Source: Penelope pileata (lineage: Eukaryota > Chordata > Aves > Galliformes > Cracidae). Taken from it: 64,000 nucleotides of DNA. Under the pieces are notes generated by a model that had not been told where the DNA came from, did not search any database, and saw only the letters and a program-made list of their open reading frames with translations. Every line of letters starts with the position of its first letter. Within the stretch, counting starts at the first letter, position 1. The position numbers were made by a program, and so were the translations under genes. Shown piece after piece: positions 50,601-62,400 of this stretch. The stretch spans positions 582-64,581 of the forward strand of contig WBMW01003175.1 of the NCBI GenBank assembly GCA_013396635.1. The letters are read 5' to 3'.

Positions 50601-53600
50601 GGAATTCTGTGCCCAGGTGTGTGTACTGAGTTCTTGGTGTTGTGACTGTGCCAAAAACTTCTCTTAGTAAATAATTGGACAAGTAGCATCACTTAAGATT
50701 TACTACAGGTATTCTAGACAGTGTCTGTAGTACCTAATATTCCCCCCCAAGCCCCACCAAAAAAGGCTTCTGTGAAAAGTGATCATGATCAGCATATGGG
50801 AGCTTTTGGATTGAATAATGATTCTATTTCAACTATAGTACTCATGTTAAGAACTGTACATTGAGTTTGGTGACTCATTTGGTGTAATCTGAATGAAAAG
50901 CTTTTCTGATCTATTCATCCATGTTTAGTTTTTAAATCTTAATGATTGCAGTAATTGATGTATGTTCTTGGAGAACATTGCCATTTATTTACTGTGTATT
51001 TCCACAGAAAAGCTCCTTTTATTGGTAGCCTAATAACCTTGTGCAAGACAACATATGTATCTGAAATCTTATTCTTAGACCAAGAATTAAATTAAAGATT
51101 TGAGAAATATGTCTTGGTTATCTTCTCTCTGTCCATCTCTCACTCTGCAGGTGGATGTGTACACCATATGTTGGAGGACTTAATGTTGATAGTGACAATA
51201 ACAGCTTTAGGCAATAATCTTACCTTATTGGTATTATTTTTAATCTTCTAAACCTTCTGCCAGTTGTTTTCACTTCCAAAGAGAGCAGGCAGACCTTACC
51301 TCAATTTTAGCATTAGAATATTGATAGAAGTTCAATAAAAATAATACCTTGCACCCACTCCCATGACGAATTTGTTCACTGTACTCAGTAAACTCAAATA
51401 TGAAGTTGATTGCTTGTACAAAATTCAACCTCCTCATAAGCACATGCTTATTGCTATTTACCAGTGATTAGTGCTAGTGACATAAAAGGATGGCCTTCCT
51501 CTCCTTTACAAACCTCTGATATGATGGGCTATTTCTATTGTAGATGGAAAGTGAGAAATTTATCTGAATTACCATTCTGCAAAACTCACTTGAAAATAAT
51601 TTAATAAAACACTAGATACACTCCAGTTTTCTTTCTTTATGTACATATATTATAGCAATTGTTAGTGCATTACCATTCAATACTCATAAAAATGTGATGT
51701 TAGATGAAAGATTGTATAGTACCATTTATACCTGTAATAGTATCTTACTTATTTTTATTCTGATATGCATATGCTATTTTAACTGACAAAATACTCCACT
51801 GTAATTGAGGCTCTTTATATCATCTCAGTAGGGTATATAATTGGTGCCCAAGCACTATACAATTTCTCTTCAATCAGTGGTGTAGGCTTCTGCAATTTGT
51901 CTCGTCTCCAAGTTGTTGCACAGAGTGACCATACAGTGAATATTCTGTTCTCCGGTTTATATGTCTTTTTCATTACCATATTTTTCCACAGTAACTGTGC
52001 CTTTTTCTATGGCTTAATCACAGTGTGTGTTTTTGTTGTTGTTTTTTATTTTAAATATCTTAGTCAAAGAAGAGCACAGAAAGATGGTAGAAAGATTTAT
52101 ATTACATTGTAAGTTACTTCTTATCTTTTCTGTGCTCACTGCTATATGCAACTCCTAATCAAGTCTTGTGAACGTATGTTTGGAACTCTGGAATATATCC
52201 AGGCTACTGTAACTCAAGTGTTTTACATTTGAGTATATGAACCTAAAAATACATTGATTCTGTCTTGCTCATTGAAGTAAAGAACTGAAAGTTCTGTTAG
52301 TTGAGATGTACTCTTGCATACTGGCCGTCTTCAAAATAGTTGTCCTCACAAGAATAAAGCCAGTACATTATTTTAAAATTAATAGATTTTACAGTGTCAT
52401 GCAAATGCTAGCTTTTAGATTCTGTGCTACGTTCAGTTACTGAAGACTAATAAGAACAAACTCGGAAAAAGAAATGTATTAAGCACCGTGGGTTTGTTCT
52501 CCTCCCTAGGAAACGTAACTCCATTTGTCTGTTTCTTCTGTGATGAGGAGACACCTTGATTACATATTTAATGTAGACTAACAGCGATGGTTTAGAATCC
52601 ATGATAACTTCAAGGTCATTATGAGTAGTGTGTGAAGGATAAAGGGAAACACTGTGTAAGTATTCCACTACTGTTGACAACTACTGTGTCTGCATCAGTA
52701 ATCTGCTTTACAGCTACCAAGCCTTCATGAGGTTAACTTTAAAAAAATTGAGGTATCCATGACTGAGATTTTATATGCAGCCTTGTTTCTTCAGAAAGAA
52801 TAATTAGACTTATTTACACAATTACATTTTAGTAAACTATTATGCCAGCTTAACTGTAACACATATTCTAGTAAAAGTACATTAAACAGCAATCCAAAAG
52901 CAATTTAGCTGCTGAAGGCATTATTTTCTATCTAATTATTCATAAATTAATGAATAAAATTAAATTCCAATCACTGAAAAAAATGAAGCAATGGTGAGAA
53001 TCAGAACTACAGATTAGTTAAAGCTATGCAATGCATAACAGAATTAAAGCTTTCTTTTATTCAGATTCAATGCTTAAAAAAGAACAAATCCATCATCTTG
53101 AAATTTGACTTGTAGCTTGACATTAAAAATAATATGAGTAGAATTTTCAGTGGGGTAAGCACAAAACTAGTTCAAGTAGTGTCACTCTCAATTAATGTAC
53201 TCAGGTGGTGTGCCCATTAAAATTCCCACTTGTGGGTTCAGCTCTCTATGCAAATGGGGTCATTACCTGGAGAATTTAATTGGGTATGACACTGGGAGTA
53301 GGAATTTTCCTTTCAAAATAAACCTACTTGCACACATTTTCACTAGAAATTTGATTGTTACATATACTTCATATTGTTTGGCTCTATAAATATTTACCAA
53401 AATTGAGAATGTCTTCACTTATTTATTTTTTTACAGGTGATTCATAATGCATCAAAATGATATTTAAATCATTCCATGTATTGCATATGCAAGTCTTGTT
53501 ACAAAGACCTGTGTTGAAAATGTATTTTGGTGTTAAATTGATATTTTTGTATGTTTCACATCATTTTAAAGCTCACATTAATTTTTATAGCATCTGAAAC

Positions 53601-53829
53601 CAGGACTTCAATATTTTTATAGTATATGTACATGTTAATGGAAACAGATTATACTGAACTTGTGTCTCACACATTGTTTGGAAAGGACAAAATATATTGC
53701 GTTTCTGAGTAATACTTCTGAATTTTGCTGCAAATTACTTTGCAGAATCATTTTTATAAAGAAGGCTAGTACTGCAAGACATTAACTCCAAAATGCACAC
53801 ATAAATATTGTGGAAATGCAGACGTATAT

Positions 53830-54250
53830 GTCTGGAAGGAACTTCTAGAGAACTTGTAGTTCAGCCACCTATGCTGAAAGACTGTCTGTAAACATGTTCT
53901 TGAAAATCTCCAATGAAGGGAGTTCGGGACACTGTAGATATAGTTGGCACCAGTGCTACAGTAGTCTTCAGAGAAAAAACTTTTTTCTAAGATCCCATTT
54001 AATCTTATTTTTATTTCTGTTTGACTGATGTATCCATGTTCTATTCCCAGTGGATGTGTAGAACAATCACCATTCTCTTGTCATAACCGTTCATATATTA
54101 ACCTTTCATATAATTTGAGTACTCCTGCCTAATTTGCCTAGACCAAAGAAATCTAGTCTTAATTTCTTCAACTATTCCTTGTCAGGACAATGTTTCAGTA
54201 CAATATTAATTTCAATCATTATACTGTGTGATTTATGTTTCTCACTTCAA
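53830..54250 (-). mobile_element. Ancient CR1 LINE remnant, minus strand
   Basis: Read on the plus strand, the order CTGGAAGGAACTTCTAGAGA, ACATGTTCTTGAAAATCTCC, AATGAAGGGAGTTCGGGACA, then a TTCTTGTCATAACC-like segment and TCTAGTCTTAATTTCTTCAA follows that of old minus-strand CR1 3' ends. It is strongly diverged, so the insertion is old. Confidence 0.7.
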
Positions 54251-55149
54251 AGTATCACAAAACTGAGGGATCAACTTGTGCAGAGACTTTTCTGGAAATG
54301 AGAAGTTTAGGTGTTGCACATGGAACAGAGGTGAGAAATTCATTCATGATAATAGCATGCATGGATTTCTGTGGCAAGAAAGTTGGCAGTATTTCAGTTG
54401 CACCGTAACTTCTCTAAAGGAAACAACATTTTGATCTTCTACGTGTAACACGCAAAAGATTTTATTGGGATTTGTAGACAACTTTTCAAATTTTTCCAGA
54501 TGAAAGCTTGGAGTCCTGTCTTAACAAACCAAAAAAGAAAATGAGGCTAACATGTCATTAAAGCTTATCCTCATTTGTTATTTCTGTATTTTTCTCCATC
54601 TCAGATTTCAATTTCTTTTTCCTAACAAGCAACCTCCATGTTTTCACTGAAACTTTCTGTTCAACTCTGTCGATTCTCATTGCTTCTTCAATGCCCGATA
54701 CATATTAATGTACGTGAAAAAAATGCAACTTCTGCTGAAGAGTGTTGTTTTGTTTATTGAATTAGAAGTTGATGTTACCATAATACTCTTCATGTTCAAA
54801 AATGGTTATTAGGAGAATTTGGGGAAATCTGTTTTAATTCTTGGGGAAAGCCATTGGAAGCTTGTTCTGGAAATAACGAAAAACTAAATTATGGGAAAGG
54901 TACTAGTGCATATCAACATACTTTTATGGGAAACATATCTTGATGGTTATTAACTAATATGATTAACAGTTTGGCAGATAAATTAGTTGTATAACCGTTA
55001 TATACTTGAGTTATTATGACATTTGACTTAGGATTCATACGACATCCTGATTTGCAAGACTGTGCTGTAATACATACATATGCTATTGACTGAAAATGAG
55101 TAACTGCTAGGTCTCAAGAAGTAGTTGTCAAATGGAATCATTGTTAAAA

Positions 55150-55800
55150 CAGTGATTTTAGAGAGGTTCTGCAGAGACTGGTATTGTGCCTGGCACTGTT
55201 CAACATTTTCGTCAGTGATTTGGAAAGTTTCCTAGCAAAATTGGCAGATGAATCAATACTTGGTGAAACAGTAAATTAAATATGTACCTTGTTACAAGAT
55301 GTTCATTTAAAGCAATCTGGATCTAGTGTGTGGGACCTATTCTGAGAATTTCTTTTTCCATGCTAAGAAAGAGAGAGGGAATATTTAGATTTTTCTTCAA
55401 AGAAAAGATTATTTTGAAACACTTCAAAAAAACTTGAGGATCATGATGAAGTAGGAAATGAACAATGGTTTTAAGCTGAAATGGTTTGGCCTTTCGTGAT
55501 GAACTTTAGATTTTTAAATAGGCAATGCAGTGAGTGAGAGCAAGGAAGTATGTGTACTTAGGAAACCAGTTTCAGAACACTGTTTCCTTTTGTGTTTTGG
55601 AAAAAAAAAGAAAAAACAGTCCAAAATAGAGATACAGAAATGATTTAGAGCCATAAAATTGCTCTATAAGGAGAAAACTACAGAGCTTTATCTAGTCAGT
55701 TTATCAAAGAGAAGACTGAGATGGGACTTCATCATACAGTACCAGTATCTTCACAGGCAAAAATTACTGTGTTCTAAAGCTTTTCTTATTCTGCCAGAGA
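55150..55800 (+). mobile_element. Ancient CR1 LINE remnant, plus strand
   Basis: GTATTGTGCCTGGCACTGTT followed by CAACATTTTCGTCAGTGATT corresponds to the conserved CR1 reverse transcriptase stretch L-F-N-I-F-V-S-D-L, and GCAAAATTGGCAGATGA to the A-D-D region. Farther on, TTTATCAAAGAGAAGACTGA fits the downstream CR1 landmark. The middle is too diverged to follow with certainty. Confidence 0.6.
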
Positions 55801-56091
55801 CATGCAGAAAGCACTAATTTCTAAAAGTAAATAAAAATTGGTGTACAATTTCTTACCTGAATGTAATTGTGAAGATAGTAATGAGTACAGCAGATTATTA
55901 AAGCCAGCATTTGATTACCCACCTCCTGATAGTCGTAGCTCAGAACTGAAAGCTTTTCTGGAAGATGCACTGGAAAGTCTCTGTGTGCATATGCATACAT
56001 ACATATTTATGTACATATACATATATAACTTATAGACAAAATATAATTTTATATATAGAAATGTATATGTATACAAACACACGAGGCCTGC

Positions 56092-56649
56092 TCTGAAAGT
56101 AATGCCTCCTGTTTCATTATATTGGCCCAAGACGTCAGAGGTGGATGTTGGTGCTATGGCAGCAGAGGCTGAGCCTTCCCACTGATATTCCATTACATTT
56201 TGTTGCCATGCAACAGACGGCAGCAGCGGGGAAGTCTGACAAAAAGGCATTTGACAGGGAAGGGTGTATGAAGCAAAGGTGTGGAATTGAATTCCTCCAT
56301 GTGGGGAAAACTGGCACCCATTGACTTTCATTGATATTTGCAGACCATTTATGGAGACCCAACAGTGGATGTCAGCACAGTGAAGTGGTGGGTAGTGCAT
56401 TTCAGCAGTGGTGACAACAATGTGAAAGACAAGCCACGTTCTGGAAGGCCATGAACAGCTGTCACACCATGAATTGAAGAGTGTCTGAGTCAGTTCATCT
56501 CCATGAATCGGTGAATGGCAATGACTACGCTGAAATATGGTGTTTTGTAGCTGAAAATTTGCTCTATCAAATAGCATTATTGTGCTCTTTATATCCATTG
56601 TAGTTTCCATGGAAATACATAGGAAGCATTACTTTCGAAGCAACCTACA
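56092..56649 (+). mobile_element. Internally deleted mariner element, plus strand
   Basis: This is a 558-bp element with terminal inverted repeats: left CGAGGCCTGCTCTGAAAGTA, and right, reversed, TGTAGGTTGCTTCGAAAGTA. The right flank has TA (56650-56651). The left flank has CA, so one target base has mutated. The plus strand carries the mariner HTH remnant, recognisable from the T-V-K-W-W type motif near 56375. The catalytic domain is missing. It shares structure and length with the copy at 61244 but lies in the opposite orientation. Confidence 0.87.
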
Positions 56650-59600
56650 TATTTAATAAATAAGTGTTGAACTGGATGGAATTTAATTTCCTTTCATATT
56701 AGAGAGGTTAGATGATGCGATGCTGTAATACCTCAAGAATTTGTTGTTTAGCTGTGTTCTAGGCCTGTAATAAAAGTAGCAGTATTCCAGACTGCATATC
56801 ACACCTGTGTTCAGAGATAAAATCTAATGAGGAAGTGTTTTTCTGCTCTATGCTGTGCAAGTATGATGAAGCAGGGACAGCTCCTTGACTGTCTTTCCAT
56901 AACAGTTTCTGCAACGTCTCTGTAAGTTTTTTGTTACTTTTTTTTTTCTTACTTTCCTTTCTTTCACTTACTGATGAGGGCATGACAAGTACCGATATAT
57001 ATGATATGTGTCTAATCTATTGGAAAGGTGCTTTTTTTGCTAGTGTGGAAACTCCTTAGCAAAAGGATGTATGTCCTCTCTCACAGTAGCTGTCTGGGAT
57101 AACGTGGCAGTCACAGTTGTTTTCAATACCAGCATTCAAATATGGTGAATGTAGGTTATAGTTCTGGGCTAATAATTCAAACAAAGATTAATTTCTATTG
57201 CAAAAAATGTAAGACATTAAATGTTAATTTCAAGGGCAAAGCTAAATTGAAGTCCCTAAGGAAATACTTTAAATTGGATGAATTACCTGTAAAACAAACA
57301 TCACAGATAAAAAGTGAATTTACTCAATATAAAAAAGTTAATAAAATGGGCTGTGAAAGCAAGATGAGCAGCATTGTTAAGATAAATAGTCCACTCACAC
57401 TGAAATAAAGCATGAAAGTCCATCTATGATATAGAAGTTTATGGAAAATTTGCACGACAAAATGCTATCTGGTGTATTAACCAGAGGTCCACTGGGATTG
57501 GTGTGTTGTGAGCTGTCAGTAGGATCATCATAACCATTACAAATCTACTCTGAAATGTTAAAATAACAAATATACAGAGCTAGAAAGTCTTAATTCCTCT
57601 CAGCTGGTGAAAGGAAGTGGGTGCTGGCTTTTTTGTGTGTGTTAACCTCCCACACGTTGCAATGCAGAAAATAATAGAGCAGGTGGAAAGGTCAGGTGTG
57701 AGTAGAGACTTTACTGCATGTTTCACTTCCCTTCTTCTTAGTTAGAGGTTAATACAATGCTGTGCTACATTGATTCAGCAAGAGTTATGTATTCCCCAAC
57801 TCCAGGAGAAATTTGCCTCAGAAACTATGCCTTGTTTGCTTATTTCTTTGTTTTCCTCAGGCTGCTTCCTCACTTACATGTTGTTCCTGAGTGACTCAAA
57901 TGATAAAAGGAATATTGGCTCATATGGAAATCATTACTTTGTCACACTATGTTTCAAGAGTTATGCAGATTTCTCCAATTTGAAAAATCATTGTTTCACT
58001 ATTCTTAGTGCGTAAATGTCTTAGTATTCCACTGTGATGCATACCCTTGCATGTTTGTTCATCCATTTCCTTATTCCCCAGTAATAAAATTAAATACGTT
58101 GGTCTCATTTAAACCAAATGAAAAATGAGAGCAATTAAAAAAACACAACAAAGGTAAGTAGATAAAGGACAGTGGGCATATTATTACCCCACTGATGAGG
58201 AATTTGCAGAATTTGCTCAGCTCTTATAAACTGTCAGAGAATCTACACAAGGGAGACTTACTAGAAGTGTGTAATTGTGGAAAAACTTGCTGCTGAAGCT
58301 TACATTGCATTAAACATAGGGGAATTAAGCTGAGATACTCAAATTGTACAAATGGAAAGAAACAAGTTTTCTTTAATACTACTACTCAGGGAACAAATTG
58401 TTTTGTGTGATCTAAGCGTGATCTCTGTAAATGTGAATAGCTTAAATTGCTTTCAAAAGAAATCCTAGTTCTTTGGCTCCTGTTTTATAATGCTTGCTTT
58501 ATGGTATTCATCACTAATAGTTTTCAAATAGTTTTCTAAATCTATTGTTCCAGGGTAGCCTTCAGGTAGCAAACTAGAAAGAGCCAAGAAAATAACTTGA
58601 TAGTGACAAAGAAAAAACTTCTTTAGGCTTGAAAAAGAAACTGTATTTCTATTAAGATGTGTTTTTACATATTTTCTTTTTACTAATATCAATTTTTGAC
58701 TCAAGACAAAATTTTAAAAATTAGTCTCATATATAGTACTCAAGCAAGCTTTTGCAACAAAAGAACTTAATGAAAAAATAAATAATATACTGCGTAATTG
58801 TGTATCCAGCTAGCATTAATAAGGTATTATGTGTGTAATTTTTAGAACTAAAAGTACCACTGTGGTTGTCACATATTACTGTACACACAGTTTGATTGTT
58901 GCAGAGTAGACATCTGCCAGAAACATTTCAGTTTAGCATGATGAGTATACCGTAACCCTGTCAAAAATCACATAACAATGCTGAAGTATTGCTTTGAACA
59001 CAGACTGAAAAACAGAAATAAATGTATTGAGGAAGGTTTTCAAATTCTCTCCAAATCCAGTCATTACTGGTGCTATGGCCAGGAATTCCCGGGAAGTGAA
59101 CATTACTTAATAAATCAGGGTACTGAAAGGAGAGACACTGTTGACTGTAGGTGCTCCGAGTAGGCTCTCAACGCCGCAGCGAGGATGCAAGCACACTAAG
59201 GGCATGCAATTTACACAACAGTGTAAAGACTTTTGAAGCATAATTGTTGAAGCCTTTTATTAAAACTAAAATGGCAAGGGTGCAGTCTGCTTGTTTCTGA
59301 TGTCTTCTGTGGTGGCAATAATCCAGATGCTTAATTTTTTACTAATTCATATATGGAACACTGTAAGCAGTGCTGCTTGGGTTAATATGCTTGTTGAATC
59401 CTTTTGTCTGAATTATTTGAGCACAGTTCAGAACTCAGATAAACAATAAAGAGACAATCTGAGAAAGCACATGCTGTCCAGAGGCTTAATGGTAATTCTC
59501 TACGATCCTGACATTTCAAGAAATAATGTATCAAGAAAGGTAAGTACTCCTTCTGCATCTTTGATAAAAGATTCCTCAGTGTGGTATGTGGCTTAAATAA

Positions 59601-60494
59601 ATGTAGGCTATCTCACTTTTTTCTCAAGTTAGATCTTTTTGTATTTTCAACAGAGGCCACAGGAGTTCCAGCACATTTCAAACAGAAGATACGATCCTGG
59701 GATGTAACTCAAACACATTTGTATACTTAATAAAACTATTATTTATGAAAGGGAATTACAAATGTCCATCTGCATCTTCACAGGCCCACTATCTGCCTAT
59801 CTGTGTGAATATTTCCGTAGTCTTCAAGTAAACACTAGAATCAAGGGTAGGATATCAATATGTAGTCTTCTTAAATAGACTTTTAAACCATAAACATCCG
59901 AACTGCTTGGTCGTATGCAGATACAATTACTATAAATGATTATTTCCTGATGTTAAATATTAAATAATAAACATACACGGTTAAGTGATTTCAAAAGTTC
60001 TATAAAAGTCTGACAGCAGAGTGGCTGTGCTTTATGGCATGTGAACTTTTGCTTTTGCTGATTTATGTAAAAAAGCTTTAACAATTGAAACCAATATTGA
60101 ACAGAGGAATATGCATCTCAGTGTTCCTTTCCATTCTCAGAAATACATCCCAGAGTGTTGGGACAAAGGGTATCAGGCAACTTGAAGGCAAAGTCTCCCC
60201 AAACTCCTCTAAACAAAAACTCTGCAAAGTCTTCGGAGGATTGATTGCCTGCAAATCCAGGAAATATGTTCCAAGATAGGCAAAGGGAGAATTCCTTTGT
60301 TATTTCTGAGAACTTTGGTGAGTAAGCTGGGAAAGTCCCTGTCCTGTAAACTTTCCTTTAAACATCTACAATCACTGAATTTACCTCTATAAAATGTATT
60401 GCTATTTGATTGCAAATAATAACATTTAAACATGCACATGGATTCCTATAAGTGTAAGTTATAACTCTAAATAAAGATTCTTGCTTGGAGTTGT

Positions 60495-60997
60495 GACAGT
60501 GTGCTCCCCCTGCCCCCGACCTCCTCCTTTGACCTCATCATTATGCCTAAGGCCTTGCTCAGGACTGGTAACACTGACCTGCTAAGTTCTATGACTGTGA
60601 GCCAATCACCTTACCCCATAAAAAGTGAGTGAGCAGCCTGAGGGCCCCTTCAGCTCTAATCTTCAAAACAAGACTGCACGTGACCTCCCCAGTTCCTTCT
60701 AAATATTGTGAAACTTGGGTGACCGTAGTCTAAGGGTGGCTTATGTGAAATATTTACCAGAGGTGACATGTTGCAACATCCACCTCTTGAAAGAAGGTAA
60801 AACCTCCAGGGTGGAATGTGCCAGACAATCTGTTCCATGATAGTTCCCTAAGTGATGTGACCTGTGACCTTAGCTGTCAACAACCACCAGAGGCTCCTGT
60901 TATGCTCACTGAAGAAAAAAACGGCATGGAGTGTGGAATGGGGTTGAGGTTCTGTGGCTGAATTCTGTGATCATCCTGCTGGGATAGAGACTTGATC
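60495..60997 (+). mobile_element. Candidate LTR or promoter-like fragment
   Basis: This block is GC-richer than its surroundings. It starts TGTGACAGTGTGCTCCCCCT and contains a CCAAT-type element (GAGCCAATCACC, about 60600) followed some 10 bp later by a TATA-like CCCCATAAAAAG (about 60614-60625) and a GC-rich leader. This layout is typical of a retroviral U3/R region. No paired LTR or viral gene is visible. It could also be unique DNA with fortuitous motifs. Confidence 0.35.
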
Positions 60998-60999
60998 AT

Positions 61000-61135
61000 G
61001 GAATCATAGAATCACAAAATTGTAGAATTGAGTTGGAAGGGACCGTTAAGGTCATCTGGTCCAACTCCCCTGCAATGAACAGGGACATCTGCAGCTAGAT
61101 CAGGGTGCTCCGACCCCAGTCCAGCCTGCCCTGAG
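61000..61135 (-). mobile_element. CR1 LINE 3' tail, minus strand
   Basis: The tail begins ATGGAATCATAGAATCACAA, then GTTGGAAGGGACCGTTAAGG, then CATCTGGTCCAACTCCCCTG, the standard minus-strand CR1 end. It is truncated after about 135 bp. It lies about 110 bp from the mariner copy at 61244. Confidence 0.93.
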
Positions 61136-61243
61136 CCAGCAGTTTTCTCCCTTTCTGCGAAAAACATGTTTTTGAGTCAACTTAATGAGACAAAGGTATG
61201 TTTGACTAAAGTCAGTCAAGCTCCATCGGAAAGGAGGAAAATA

Positions 61244-61804
61244 TGTAGGTTGCTCTGAAAGTAATGCCTCCCATTTATTTCCTTGGAAACTACTACAGCT
61301 ACAAAGAGCACAATAATGCTATTTGATAGAGCAACTTCTCAGCTACAAAACACTATCAGTCGACATAGTCGCCACCATTAGCCAATTCACATAGATAAGC
61401 AGATTGAGACACGCTTCACTTCGTGGTGTGACAGCTGTGCATGGCCATTCAGAACAAGGCTTGTCTTTCTTGTCACTGTTGCCACTGCTGGAACACATCA
61501 TCCACCACCTCACTGTGCTCACATCCACTGTTGGGTCTCCATCAATGGTCAGCAAATATCAATAATGTCAATGAGTGCCATTTCTTCCCGCAAGGAGGAA
61601 TTCACACCTTTGCTTCATACACCCTTCCATGTCAGACACCATTTCGTCAGACTGCCTCTCTACTGCCATCTGTTGCACGGCAACAAAATGTAATGGAATA
61701 TTGGTGGGAAGGCTCAACCTCTGCTGCCATAGCACCAACATCCACCTCTGACATCATGGGCCAACATAATAAAATAGGAGGCATTACTTTCAGAGCAGCC
61801 CTTG
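61244..61804 (-). mobile_element. Internally deleted mariner element, minus strand
   Basis: This is a 561-bp element with intact TA target duplications (61242-61243 and 61805-61806). The terminal repeats match over at least 28 bp with few differences (left TGTAGGTTGCTCTGAAAGTA; right, reversed, CAAGGGCTGCTCTGAAAGTA). The minus strand encodes a remnant with D-G-D-P-T-V-D-V-S-T-V-R-W-W, the mariner HTH motif, but no catalytic domain. It is a non-autonomous copy, lying next to a CR1 tail and LTR-like sequence. Confidence 0.88.
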
Positions 61805-61814
61805 TAGTATAAAA

Positions 61815-62400
61815 TGGCTTAAGAGAGAAGGAATTTTGGGGAGGTGGAAGGATACCATCACAGACAAGTGGGGAAGATACCACTGTAGACAAGATGGGAT
61901 CAGTAGATGAGTTGAGCCTCTCCCCCCACCACAGGGACATCCACTGGGTAAGATTTGCACACTCAATTATACTGAGTGCTTCCCCAGGAAACTTAGAAAT
62001 CTACATAGTTATTATTCCATAATTTAATGCAATTATAATCCACAATATTATTCACGTTCTTGGTTAACCTCATATGCTTTGCAGACAGCACATTTATCAC
62101 TGGCAATCCAAAAGAACTTGTAATCTGTTGCTTGAATAAACTGCACTGTTCACTAGTCTACTCATCAGAGTTCTCCCTATGTGCAGCCAATTTTCTTGGT
62201 GGTCATGAGACCCCATTTGAACATGACTAGATGAATTGGGCAGTGCGCTATTTGTGAATTTGTAGCCTTGATGGTTCGTATATTGAATGTGACCAGACTT
62301 ACACTGCCAAATTGGGCATCACTCAGAATCTAAACTCAGCCACCAGCCCTGGCCCCTCTGATATCTAAGGACAAGCTGAAATGCAAGGGAGTTTATTTTC
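61815..62400 (+). mobile_element. Candidate LTR 3' region or ERV leader fragment
   Basis: The stretch contains GCTTGAATAAACTGCACTGT (near 62131), a poly-A-signal layout common at the R/U5 border of avian LTRs. It is followed by a GC-richer segment to about 62400 that I weakly recognise as ERV leader sequence. It may belong with 60495-60997 as one element split by the CR1 and mariner insertions. No coding remnant is visible. Confidence 0.35.

Noticed and set aside
55915..56610. 231-codon minus-strand open frame, the longest in the window
   Set aside because: It is antisense across the mariner copy, whose transposase remnant lies on the plus strand, plus flanking AT repeats.
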